Positions 8,162-14,981 of a DNA stretch of 47,032 nt are shown one piece after another (the stretch's first letter is position 1; the number at the start of each line of letters is the position of its first letter). Location of the stretch: assembly GCA_910585525.1 (NCBI GenBank), contig CAJUFR010000014.1:1-47032 (forward strand), given 5' to 3'. Origin of the DNA: an uncultured Angelakisella sp. Its GTDB lineage: Bacteria > Bacillota > Clostridia > Oscillospirales > Ruminococcaceae. The notes below the pieces were generated by a model. That model was not told where the DNA came from and ran no database searches. It saw nothing but the letters and a program-made list of their open reading frames with translations. A program made the translations under genes and the position numbers.

Positions 8162-8776
8162 TTATCGCAGGCCCTCCCAGTCGATCCTCCGGTCCTTGAA
8201 GTAGTATGTCCGGTCCTTCTCCCCTACCTCCCGCAGCACCCGGCAGGGGTTGCCCACCGCCACCACGCCGGCGGGGATGTCCTTGGTCACCACGCTCCCC
8301 GCCCCGATGACGGTGTCGTCCCCGATGGTGACCCCCGGCATGATAAGGGCCCCGGCCCCAATCCAGCATCGTTTGCCGATGCGCACCGGGGCGTTGTACT
8401 GGTAGCCTTTCTCCCGCAGTTCCGGCAGGATGGGGTGCCCCGCCGTGGCCACCACTACGTTGGGCCCGAACATGGTGTAGTCCCCCACGTAGATATGGGT
8501 GTCGTCCACACAGGTGAGGTGGTAGTTGGCGTAGACCCCTTTGCCGAAGTGGCAGTGATACCCGCCCCAGTTGGCGTAAAAGGGGGCCTCTATGTAGACA
8601 TCCTCCCCGCAGTCACCCAGCATCCTTTGCAGCAGGGCGGCACGCTCCGCCTGCTGGGAGGGCTTTAGCTGGTTGTACTCCCACAGCAGGTCCATGCGGA
8701 CCAACTGCTCCTCCAGCACTGTGGGATCCATGGGGAGGAACAGTTCCCCGGTGTGTATCCTGTCCCGTTCGGTCAT
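8162..8776 (-). CDS. Sugar O-acetyltransferase, maltose/galactoside type
   Basis: A 204-aa left-handed beta-helix acetyltransferase of the Maa/LacA group. The N-terminal MAC domain (LLWEYNQLKPSQQAER, about 28-43) is followed by hexapeptide repeats, for example VYIEAPFYANWGGYHCHFG, THIYVGDYTMFGPNV and IGAGALIMPGVTIGDDTVIGAG. The catalytic His sits in TAGHP (near residue 113) and the C-terminal GNPCRVLREV is typical. It transfers acetyl from acetyl-CoA to a sugar hydroxyl; the physiological sugar is unknown. Its ATG overlaps the stop of the upstream 72-aa gene (ATGA). Confidence 0.92.
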   Translation of the reverse strand: MTERDRIHTGELFLPMDPTVLEEQLVRMDLLWEYNQLKPSQQAERAALLQRMLGDCGEDVYIEAPFYANWGGYHCHFGKGVYANYHLTCVDDTHIYVGDYTMFGPNVVVATAGHPILPELREKGYQYNAPVRIGKRCWIGAGALIMPGVTIGDDTVIGAGSVVTKDIPAGVVAVGNPCRVLREVGEKDRTYYFKDRRIDWEGLR

Positions 8777-8991
8777 GCCGGTGTCTCCTCCTTTTTCTCA
8801 AAGCGCACGGTCCTGCCCTTCATCGAGATCTTACCCACCTGCCAGCCGTAGGCCAGCAATTCCTTTTTATAGGTCAAAAAGGAGTGGTCGATGGGGATGC
8901 CGGCGATCTGTTGTATCCGGTCAAAGGTCAGGGTCAAGACAGGGCCCTGCTCCCCTTTTACATACTCCCAAAGCGGGGCATACTTGCTCAT
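8773..8991 (-). CDS. Small conserved protein, 72 aa
   Basis: A 72-aa protein that I know only as a small conserved family in Clostridia and relatives (possibly DUF7662; not certain). The pattern KYAPLWEYVKGEQG, LTFDRIQQIAGIPIDHSFL and KKELLAYGWQVGKISMKG suggests a compact helix-turn-helix-like or winged fold with a final beta strand; a DNA- or nucleotide-related role would be a guess. It overlaps pcrA upstream by 4 bp and the sugar acetyltransferase downstream by 4 bp, so it is translated as part of the operon. Confidence 0.75.
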   Translation of the reverse strand: MSKYAPLWEYVKGEQGPVLTLTFDRIQQIAGIPIDHSFLTYKKELLAYGWQVGKISMKGRTVRFEKKEETPA

Positions 8992-11375
8992 CCTTCTATC
9001 CTTTCCAGCCTTGCGAAGGTGGCCATGATCTTCTTGGTCCCCACCCGCTGGAAGGCCACCTCCACCAGGTGGTCCCCTCCCATGGGGGTGATCTGGAGGA
9101 TGGTCCCCGGGCCGAACACCCGGTGATTCACCCGTTCCCCCACCTTGAGGTCGAAGGCCGCCGGAGCCGCCGCCTGGGCCAGGGGGCGCTTCTTCGCCGC
9201 CGGCTGGGTCCCGCCGCCGGCGGCGGCAGAGCGTTCTGCCCCGCTGTGGCTGCCGCCGTAGATGGAGCGCAGGCGCACCGTCTCGTCCTGGCTGTCCAGC
9301 AGTTCCTTGGGCACCTCCCCCACAAAGCGGGAGGGGCGGTTGTAGGCGGTGCGGCCAAACAGCATCCGCTGGGCGGCGGTGGTGAAGTAGAGCCGCTCCT
9401 TGGCCCGGGTGATGCCCACATAGGCCAGCCGCCGCTCCTCCTCCAGCTGCCCCGTCTCCAGCATGGAATTCATGCTGGGGAAGATGCCCTCCTCCGCCCC
9501 GGCGATGAACACCACCGGGAACTCCAGCCCCTTGGCCGAGTGCAGCGTCATCATCACCACCGCGTCGTCGTTGGGGTCGTAGCTGTCCAGGTCGGTGTAA
9601 AGGGCGATCTCCTCCAAAAAGCCGGAGAGGGAGGGCTCCTCTGTCTCCTGGGTGTATTTGATGATGGTGGTCAGCAGTTCCTCCACGTTCTCCAGCCGCC
9701 CCCGGCTCTCGAAGTCGTTTTTCTGCTCCAGGGCGGCCAGATACCCGCTTTGGTCCAGCAGCGCCTTCACCGTCTCCTCCAGCGGCTCGGTGTCCACCCG
9801 CTCCCCGATGCCGGAGATCATGGCGGCGAACTGCTCCAGCTGGGCCGCCTTTTTGGAGAGGGGGGCGTACTGCCCGGCGGTGGCCAGCACCTCAAAGAGG
9901 GGGATGCCCAGCGTCTCCCCGATCTCCACGGCGGTGCTCACCGTGGCGTCCCCGATGCCCCGCTTGGGCTCGTTGATGACCCGCCGCAGCCGCAGGGCGT
10001 CGCTGGGGTTGTTCACCACGCTGAGGTAGGCCAGCACGTCCTTGATCTCCTTGCGCTCAAAGAACCGCAGCCCCCCCACCACCCGGTAGGGGATGCCCCA
10101 GCGGATGAACGCCTGCTCGATGGAGTTGGACTGGGCGTTCATCCGGTAGAGGATGGCGTGGTCGCCGTACTTTCTCCCCTCCTCCTGCACCCCCTTCTGG
10201 ATGGCCCCGGCGATGAAGGCGGCCTCCCGCTGCTCGTCCGCCGCCCGGTAGTGGATGAGTTTTTCCCCCTCCCGGTTCCTGGTCCAGAGGGTCTTGCCCT
10301 TGCGCTGGGTGTTGTTGGCGATGACCCCGTTGGCGGCGTCCAGGATGCGGGTGGTGCAGCGGTAGTTCTCCTCCAGCCGGATGACCCGGGCGGCGGGGAA
10401 CTGTTTTTCGAAGGAGAGGATGTTCTCGATGGTGGCCCCCCGGAATTTGTAGATGCTCTGGTCGTCGTCCCCCACCACGCAGAGGTTCTGGTGCCCCCCG
10501 GCCAGCAGGCTCACCAGCAGGTACTGGGCGTGGTTGGTGTCCTGGTACTCGTCCACCATGATGTAGCGGAACCGCCTGCGGTACTTTTCCAGCACGTCGG
10601 GGAACTGCTGGAACAGCTTCACCGTCAGCAGGATGATATCGTCAAAATCCACCGCCGAGGCGGCCTTCAGTTTGTCCTGGTACTTCTGGTAGACCTTGGC
10701 GGCGGTCTGGTAGAGGTAGTTGTCCCCCATCTCCTTTTCCAGCTGGGCCGGGGCAAGGAATTTGTCCTTGGCGTGGGAGATGATGCCCAGCATCGCCTTG
10801 GGGGCGAACTGCTTCTCGTCCAGCCGCAGGTCGCTGAGGCACTCCTTCAGCACCCGGACACTGTCATCGGTGTCGTAGATGGTGAAGCTGCGGCTGTAGC
10901 CCAGGGCCTCAATCTCGCTGCGCAGGATGCGGGCGCAGGCGGAGTGGAAGGTGGCGGCGTTGACATCCCGTCCCACCGCCCCCAGAAGGGTCTCCAGCCG
11001 TTCCCGCAACTCCCCGGCGGCCTTGTTGGTGAAGGTGATGGCCAGGATAGACCAGGGCTTGGGCCGGTCCACCGCCAGGATATCCCCAGCGGCCTCGGCG
11101 CAGGAGCCGTCGGCGGCGCAACGGCGCAGGACATCCAGTTCCGCCTGGGACAGTTCCGGGACGGCGTCGCTCTCGCAGGCAAGGCCGAACCGCAGGAGGT
11201 TGGCGATGCGCCGGATGAGGACAGTGGTCTTACCGCTGCCCGCCCCGGCCAGTATCAGCACCGGCCCGGTGAGGGTGCTGGCCGCCTGGCGCTGCATGGG
11301 GTTGAGGGTGCCCAGGTTCAGGTCCAATATCTTCGCTTTCAGGGCCAAGAACTCCTGCCGCTGGTTTTCTGTCAT
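8988..11375 (-). CDS. pcrA: ATP-dependent DNA helicase PcrA/UvrD
   Basis: A 795-aa superfamily 1A 3'-5' DNA helicase. Motifs seen: the Q motif LNPMQRQAA (25-33), Walker A AGAGSGKTT (43-51), motif Ia AITFTNKAAGELRER, Walker B VDEYQDTNHAQY, motif III GDDDQSIYKFRGA, motif IV RLEENYR, motif V TLHSAKGLEFPVVF and motif VI RRLAYVGITRAKERL. The C-terminal ~50 residues (KVGERVNHRVFGPGTI) form the PcrA Tudor-like domain that contacts RNA polymerase. An unusual charged insertion of about 45 residues follows Walker A (LACESDAVPELSQAELDVL...). It acts in repair and in clearing replication-transcription conflicts. First gene of the leftward operon; AAGGAG lies 11 bp before the ATG. Confidence 0.96.
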   Translation of the reverse strand: MTENQRQEFLALKAKILDLNLGTLNPMQRQAASTLTGPVLILAGAGSGKTTVLIRRIANLLRFGLACESDAVPELSQAELDVLRRCAADGSCAEAAGDILAVDRPKPWSILAITFTNKAAGELRERLETLLGAVGRDVNAATFHSACARILRSEIEALGYSRSFTIYDTDDSVRVLKECLSDLRLDEKQFAPKAMLGIISHAKDKFLAPAQLEKEMGDNYLYQTAAKVYQKYQDKLKAASAVDFDDIILLTVKLFQQFPDVLEKYRRRFRYIMVDEYQDTNHAQYLLVSLLAGGHQNLCVVGDDDQSIYKFRGATIENILSFEKQFPAARVIRLEENYRCTTRILDAANGVIANNTQRKGKTLWTRNREGEKLIHYRAADEQREAAFIAGAIQKGVQEEGRKYGDHAILYRMNAQSNSIEQAFIRWGIPYRVVGGLRFFERKEIKDVLAYLSVVNNPSDALRLRRVINEPKRGIGDATVSTAVEIGETLGIPLFEVLATAGQYAPLSKKAAQLEQFAAMISGIGERVDTEPLEETVKALLDQSGYLAALEQKNDFESRGRLENVEELLTTIIKYTQETEEPSLSGFLEEIALYTDLDSYDPNDDAVVMMTLHSAKGLEFPVVFIAGAEEGIFPSMNSMLETGQLEEERRLAYVGITRAKERLYFTTAAQRMLFGRTAYNRPSRFVGEVPKELLDSQDETVRLRSIYGGSHSGAERSAAAGGGTQPAAKKRPLAQAAAPAAFDLKVGERVNHRVFGPGTILQITPMGGDHLVEVAFQRVGTKKIMATFARLERIEG

Positions 11376-11421
11376 CGTTTGAAAGGCTCCTTTTCTTTTT
11401 TACTTTAATCCATATTTTTAT

Positions 11422-11450
11422 AGTATAGCACAGATGGTGGGCAGGCTCAA
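11422..11450 (-). promoter_or_regulatory. Sigma-A-type promoter of the pcrA operon
   Basis: On the - strand TTGAGC (11445-11450), 17-bp spacer, TATACT (11422-11427), about 47 bp upstream of the pcrA ATG. Confidence 0.65.
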
Positions 11451-11476
11451 GAACGGGCTCAAAGAAAATCCAGCCC

Positions 11477-11505
11477 TTGACACCCGCTCCCCCCTGCTAT
11501 ACAAT
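11477..11505 (+). promoter_or_regulatory. Sigma-A-type promoter of the DUF6440-nth operon
   Basis: TTGACA (11477-11482), 17-bp spacer, TACAAT (11500-11505). A perfect inverted repeat starts 2 bp downstream, so the promoter is probably controlled by a repressor. Confidence 0.75.
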
Positions 11506-11506
11506 T

Positions 11507-11529
11507 GATTTGACAAACTTTGTCAAATC
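11507..11529. promoter_or_regulatory. 23-bp palindrome, candidate operator
   Basis: Two perfectly complementary 11-bp arms, GATTTGACAAA (11507-11517) and TTTGTCAAATC (11519-11529), flank a single C. The site begins directly after the -10 element and covers the expected transcription start, the usual place for a dimeric repressor. The regulator is not identifiable from this window. As RNA it could also form a 5'-terminal hairpin. Confidence 0.7.
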
Positions 11530-11560
11530 TATTGATCACCATGAAAAGCGAGGAAATGTT

Positions 11561-11749
11561 ATGGCAAAGAACAACGAGCGCTTCCAGAAGATCTACACCC
11601 AGGGTGTTATCGACATGATGGAGATATGGGTGGACACCACCACCGGCGTCCAGTACCTCTTCCACAGGAACGGCAACGCCGCCGGGCTCACACCGCTGCT
11701 GGGCGCGGACGGCAAGCCGGTGATCTCCATGCAGGGGCCGGAGAGATGA
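11561..11749 (+). CDS. DUF6440 family protein
   Basis: A 62-aa protein with the pattern I associate with DUF6440: RFQKIYTQGVIDMMEIWVDTTTGVQYLFH, then GLTPLLGADGKPVIS at the end. The fold is expected to be a small beta sheet; no function is known. The ATG at 11561 is used because the family begins with a short lysine-rich stretch followed by RF; the frame is open further upstream but covers the promoter and palindrome. It overlaps the next gene by 4 bp (ATGA) and is first in a four-gene rightward operon ending in a membrane protein. Confidence 0.8.
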   Translation: MAKNNERFQKIYTQGVIDMMEIWVDTTTGVQYLFHRNGNAAGLTPLLGADGKPVISMQGPER

Positions 11750-12120
11750 CACCGGAGGTCATCACCCTGGACGGGCTGGACCGGGCGGGGAACCTGAAAA
11801 AGTGGCAGACGCTGCTCCGTCAGTCCGTCTCTACCGCCTGCACCTTTGAGATACACTGCTGGGAGGACGAGCCCGACGCTATCGCCCTGGCCCTACGATA
11901 TGGGCGGAAGAAGGACACCGGCTGGGCTCACGGCGTCGTCATTGCCGGAGCGGTAACGACGGCCTTCCGGGAGATGCTCCTCTCCCAGCCCCTTCCCCCG
12001 GGCAGCGACCTTTGTTCTATTCCCCTGACCCCCTTCTTCTCCCTCTTTTTGGACAACGGTTTTTCCAGCGAACATTACGGAACCGAACTATACATCACAA
12101 CAGAGGAGACGCCCCTATGA
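11746..12120 (+). CDS. Hypothetical protein, 124 aa
   Basis: A 124-aa protein that I do not recognise. It is mixed alpha/beta with no membrane segment. Notable stretches are TFEIHCWEDEPDAIALALRYG, WAHGVVIAGAVT and GTELYITTEETP near the end. Its ATG overlaps the DUF6440 stop and its own stop overlaps the nth start, so it is translationally coupled on both sides. The coupling and normal codon use make it a real gene, but its role is unknown. Confidence 0.75.
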   Translation: MTPEVITLDGLDRAGNLKKWQTLLRQSVSTACTFEIHCWEDEPDAIALALRYGRKKDTGWAHGVVIAGAVTTAFREMLLSQPLPPGSDLCSIPLTPFFSLFLDNGFSSEHYGTELYITTEETPL

Positions 12121-12755
12121 CAAAAAAAGAGCGGGCAGAAGCCTGCATCGCCCGGCTGGAGGAAAAGTACCCCGGGGCACAGTGTTCACTGGAGTACCAG
12201 AAGGCCCACGAGCTGCTGATCTCGGTGCGGCTGGCGGCACAATGCACCGATGCCCGGGTGAACCTGGTGACCCCGGTGCTCTTTGGCAAATTCCCCACCG
12301 TCCAGGCCCTGGCCAACGCCCCGGTGGAGGAGGTGGAGGAGTGCATCAAGTCCTGCGGCCTCTACAAGACCAAGGCCCGGGATATCGTGGCCTGCTGCCA
12401 GATGCTGGTGGAGCGGTACGGCGGGGTGGTGCCGGACACCATCGAGGAACTGGTGAAGCTCCCCGGCATCGGCCGCAAGACCGCCAACCTGGTGGTGGGG
12501 GATATCTACGGGAAGCCCGCCATCGTCTGCGACACCCACTGCATCCGCATCACCAACCTGCTGGGCCTCAGCGACAGCAAGGACCCGGTGAAGGTGGAAA
12601 ACCAGCTGCGGCCCATCCTCCCCCCAGAAAAGTCCAACGACTTCTGCCACCGGCTGGTGCTGTTCGGCCGGGAGGTGTGCATCGCCCGCCGCCCCCGGTG
12701 CGGGGAGTGCGTGCTGGCGGACCTGTGTGAGAATAAGCCTGTTCCAAAGGGCTGA
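12117..12755 (+). CDS. nth: Endonuclease III, DNA glycosylase/AP lyase
   Basis: A 212-aa protein of the usual Nth size. It has the helix-hairpin-helix LPGIGRKTANLVVGD with the catalytic Lys in GRKTA, the catalytic Asp in CDTHCIRITN, and a C-terminal 4Fe-4S loop with C-x6-C-x2-C-x5-C spacing (CIARRPRCGECVLADLC). It removes oxidised pyrimidines and nicks at abasic sites. The start at 12117 has GAGGAG upstream and overlaps the preceding stop (ATGA). Within a four-gene set behind the palindromic promoter, so a DNA repair gene may be under an unusual local repressor here. Confidence 0.95.
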   Translation: MTKKERAEACIARLEEKYPGAQCSLEYQKAHELLISVRLAAQCTDARVNLVTPVLFGKFPTVQALANAPVEEVEECIKSCGLYKTKARDIVACCQMLVERYGGVVPDTIEELVKLPGIGRKTANLVVGDIYGKPAIVCDTHCIRITNLLGLSDSKDPVKVENQLRPILPPEKSNDFCHRLVLFGREVCIARRPRCGECVLADLCENKPVPKG

Positions 12756-12768
12756 ACGGGGGCGTCAT

Positions 12769-13362
12769 ATGAAGGACCATATCACCCAAAGGACCCTCTC
12801 CCTTGTTGGCATCTATCTGCTTTGCCGCTTTGTCTATCTCCCCTTGCAGCGGCTGATCCCCTATTATTTTCTGGGCCGTGGGTTTCTTCCAAAGACGGCC
12901 TTTTTTTTGTTGGCTCTTTTGCTGGTGAGCCGGTGGGTGAGCGAGGTCCCCCTTTCCCCTGCCCGGCTTTTTTTCTTTACCATACTGGCCTATGCAGCCG
13001 ATAACCTTGGGGAAACGGCCCGTGATCTTGATATCGATCCGATTTCTGTCCTCCTTGTGGCCTGGCTGTTCCTCACCCTTCTGGTGTACCGGCGGGAACT
13101 TCCCCTGTCCCGGTGGGAATTTGTACAGGTCTTTCTTTCCCCCCGGGCGCTGGCCTCCTTGGCTGTTTGGGTCACCGCTCTCTGGCTTTACTTTGAATTC
13201 TCTGGAACAGGCCATGTGGAGGTTTTGGAATTCCCGCCAAACGGCCTTCTCCCCTACCTGGATCTGTTGACCGTCCCCGACAGGCCGGACCTTCTCCTTC
13301 CCCAATTCGTCTTTTTTTCCTGGGCATCCCTCCGGCTTCGGGAGGCAAAAAGAGCAAAATAA
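12769..13362 (+). CDS. Hypothetical membrane protein, 197 aa
   Basis: A 197-aa protein with about five hydrophobic segments (LVGIYLLCRFVYL, TAFFLLALLLV, LFFFTILAYAA, ISVLLVAWLFLTLLV, ALASLAVWVTALWLYF). I do not recognise the family. It is visibly poorer in GC and richer in T runs than its neighbours, partly because of Phe/Leu content. The ATG at 12769 lies 13 bp after nth with a weak ACGGGGG site; an upstream in-frame ATG (12727) lies inside nth. A long open frame on the opposite strand here looks like a shadow. Probably last gene of the nth operon. Confidence 0.65.
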   Translation: MKDHITQRTLSLVGIYLLCRFVYLPLQRLIPYYFLGRGFLPKTAFFLLALLLVSRWVSEVPLSPARLFFFTILAYAADNLGETARDLDIDPISVLLVAWLFLTLLVYRRELPLSRWEFVQVFLSPRALASLAVWVTALWLYFEFSGTGHVEVLEFPPNGLLPYLDLLTVPDRPDLLLPQFVFFSWASLRLREAKRAK

Positions 13363-13468
13363 GCCCAATATATCCAAATTTTTTCCATATCCGTTTGTTT
13401 TCCTTTTTGTCTGCCGAAAAGCTAGAGTGTAAGCCCTTTTGCCCCGCAGACCAAGAAGGAGGCACTCT

Positions 13469-14134
13469 ATGCTCATCCGAAACGACACCGCCGTAAGGAA
13501 CACCACCCTCTCCCCCGGCCCGGCGCAGCCGGCCGCCACGGCGGGGAGCGGCTTCCAGGCCGCTTTGTCCGCCGCTGCCCAGACCGGCGCCACGGAGATA
13601 CGGGCCGATGACCAGCCCCCCACCCACTGGACCGATGACGGCCTTGCCAGCATCATCGGCGGCCGGGACGGCGCCGTTATCCCGAAAGACCCCATCAACT
13701 GGGATTCCAAGGGGGACCGGGAACTGACGGCGGAGGACATCGCCCGGCTGAAGGAGAAGTACGATGTGGACCGCCTTTCCTCCCAGCAGTATTACGACCT
13801 TCTCTCCGACCTGACCCAGCTGGGGGCTCTGTCCGGGGAGGACTGTATGGACGCCCATTCGGTGAGGTTCCAGGGGCCTACCGTTCTGTTCATCCCCCAC
13901 GACGAAAAGTTCTCCCAGCTGCGTTGGAACAGGAACCGGACCGGCAGCCCGCCCAGCATCCTCTCCGACGGGGTGGATATCCTCATGGAGCACCTGGCCT
14001 GGACCCGGTCGGAGCAGTGCCGGGTGATGAACCCCAGCATCACCACAGCGGAGTGGGCCCAGTACCGGGACGGCATCCAGCGGAACATCCAGGCCCGTCA
14101 GCGGCTGATGGTGCTGATGGACCAGCTGCGGTGA
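13469..14134 (+). CDS. Hypothetical protein, first of a tandem paralogue pair
   Basis: A 221-aa soluble protein that is clearly a paralogue of the next gene. Layout: an N-terminal Pro/Ala-rich low-complexity stretch (MLIRNDTAVRNTTLSPGPAQ, then GSGFQAALSAAAQT) to about residue 55; a conserved block HWTDDGLASIIGG; a strongly conserved helical block DRELTAEDIARLKEKYDV then YYDLLSDLTQLGALSGEDCM (about 85-130); a variable middle; and the C-terminal DGVDILMEHLAWTRSE plus QARQRLMVLMDQLR. No signal peptide or membrane segment. AAGAAGGAGG precedes the ATG at 13469. I know no function. The N-terminal FQAAL would fit an exported substrate, but no secretion gene is nearby. Confidence 0.75.
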   Translation: MLIRNDTAVRNTTLSPGPAQPAATAGSGFQAALSAAAQTGATEIRADDQPPTHWTDDGLASIIGGRDGAVIPKDPINWDSKGDRELTAEDIARLKEKYDVDRLSSQQYYDLLSDLTQLGALSGEDCMDAHSVRFQGPTVLFIPHDEKFSQLRWNRNRTGSPPSILSDGVDILMEHLAWTRSEQCRVMNPSITTAEWAQYRDGIQRNIQARQRLMVLMDQLR

Positions 14135-14156
14135 GGGTGAAGAAAGGAGAGGTCAC

Positions 14157-14804
14157 ATGTTGATAGAAACTGCCACAGCGGTACGGAGCACTCCCCCCTC
14201 CCCTGCCCCGGCCAGGGGAAGCGCCCCGGCGGGAGACTTCCAGGCCGCCCTGGCGGCGGCGGAGCAGACGGCATCCACCCCGCCCATTCCCAGCCATTGG
14301 AACGATACCGCCTTGGCCACCCTTATCAGTGGCGGCAGAGGCGGCATCAGCACCGAAAAGGCGGTGAACTGGTACTCCAAGGGGGACAAGGAACTGACGG
14401 CGGAGGATATCGCCCGGTTGAAGGAACAGTACGATGTCACCGACCTTTCTCCCCAGGGCTACTACGACCTGGTGGCCGACCTGACCCAGCTGGAGGTGCT
14501 GTCCGGGGCGGACTGTATGGGGGTGCACCTGGCTACCGCTCCTCCCCCCGGAAGGTACTTCGTCCCGGTGGGGTACAGTTCCTTTTCCGGGAACGGCCAC
14601 GGCTTCCGCACCGGCAATATGATCCAACGGTTCACCGACGCGGTGGATGTCCTCATGGAGCACCTGGCCTGGGCCGATTCGGCGGAATACCGCAGCCTCA
14701 GCCGCACCGACCCCGGCAGTGCCCAGAAACTACAGGCCACCATCCAAAAGGACCTGACCCCCCGCCAGCGGATGCTGGAACTTCTGACCCAACTCCAAAG
14801 ATAA
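14157..14804 (+). CDS. Hypothetical protein, second of a tandem paralogue pair
   Basis: A 215-aa protein sharing the layout of its upstream neighbour: N-terminus MLIETATAVRSTPPSPAPAR then GDFQAALAAAEQT; block HWNDTALATLISGG; block DKELTAEDIARLKEQYDV and YYDLVADLTQLEVLSGADCM; variable middle; DAVDVLMEHLAWADSAE; and a C-terminal amphipathic end TPRQRMLELLTQLQR. The ELTAEDIARLKE block is nearly identical between the copies while the middle is not, as expected for a conserved helical domain with a diverging surface. An AGGAGAGG-like site precedes the ATG. The pair ends in a strong terminator. Function unknown. Confidence 0.75.
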   Translation: MLIETATAVRSTPPSPAPARGSAPAGDFQAALAAAEQTASTPPIPSHWNDTALATLISGGRGGISTEKAVNWYSKGDKELTAEDIARLKEQYDVTDLSPQGYYDLVADLTQLEVLSGADCMGVHLATAPPPGRYFVPVGYSSFSGNGHGFRTGNMIQRFTDAVDVLMEHLAWADSAEYRSLSRTDPGSAQKLQATIQKDLTPRQRMLELLTQLQR

Positions 14805-14813
14805 CACACAAAG

Positions 14814-14839
14814 AACGCCGCCCAGCCGGGCGGCGTTTT
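14814..14839 (+). terminator. Rho-independent terminator after the paralogue pair
   Basis: Stem AACGCCGCCC / CGGGCGGCGTT around a short AGC loop, followed by TTTT, 10 bp after the stop codon. Confidence 0.85.
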
Positions 14840-14884
14840 CATATACGGTCCAAGTCTCCAGGCACCCGCTAAAGCCCCGCGCAA

Positions 14885-14909
14885 AAGTAAGGCCCCCTCA
14901 AAGAGGGCC
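14885..14909 (-). terminator. Possible terminator downstream of ftsZ
   Basis: On the - strand GGCCCTC, loop TTTGA, GGGGGCC (one mismatch) then a T-rich TTACTTTT. It lies about 75 bp after the ftsZ stop and would end the dcw transcript. The U tract is interrupted, so confidence is moderate. Confidence 0.45.
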
Positions 14910-14916
14910 GGGTAGG

Positions 14917-14969
14917 GCATCCCTTCGGGAATGCGGGCTACGCCCAGCCAGTGGGGGCCACCCCACTGG
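14917..14969. repeat. Two short palindromes downstream of ftsZ
   Basis: GCATCCC-TTC-GGGAATGC (14917-14935, one bulge) and a perfect 9-bp inverted repeat CCAGTGGGG-GCCA-CCCCACTGG (14948-14969). They lie between ftsZ and the terminator-like hairpin, without T tracts of their own. They may protect the mRNA 3' end or be dispersed REP-like units; no second copy was seen in the window. Confidence 0.5.
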
Positions 14970-14981
14970 GGGCTACCCCAC

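Noticed and set aside
8673..11408. A 911-codon + strand open frame opposite pcrA
   Set aside because: The - strand carries every helicase motif; the + frame is low-complexity (His/Gly/Leu/Pro) and has no usable start signals.
13400..13440. Sigma-D (flagellar) promoter before the paralogue pair, from a GCCGAAAA -10-like string
   Set aside because: There is no TAAA-type -35 at the right distance and the -10 match is partial.
12568..13740. A 390-codon - strand frame overlapping nth, the membrane protein and the first paralogue
   Set aside because: It overlaps three + strand genes with better start sites and coherent products; its translation is low-complexity with no motif.
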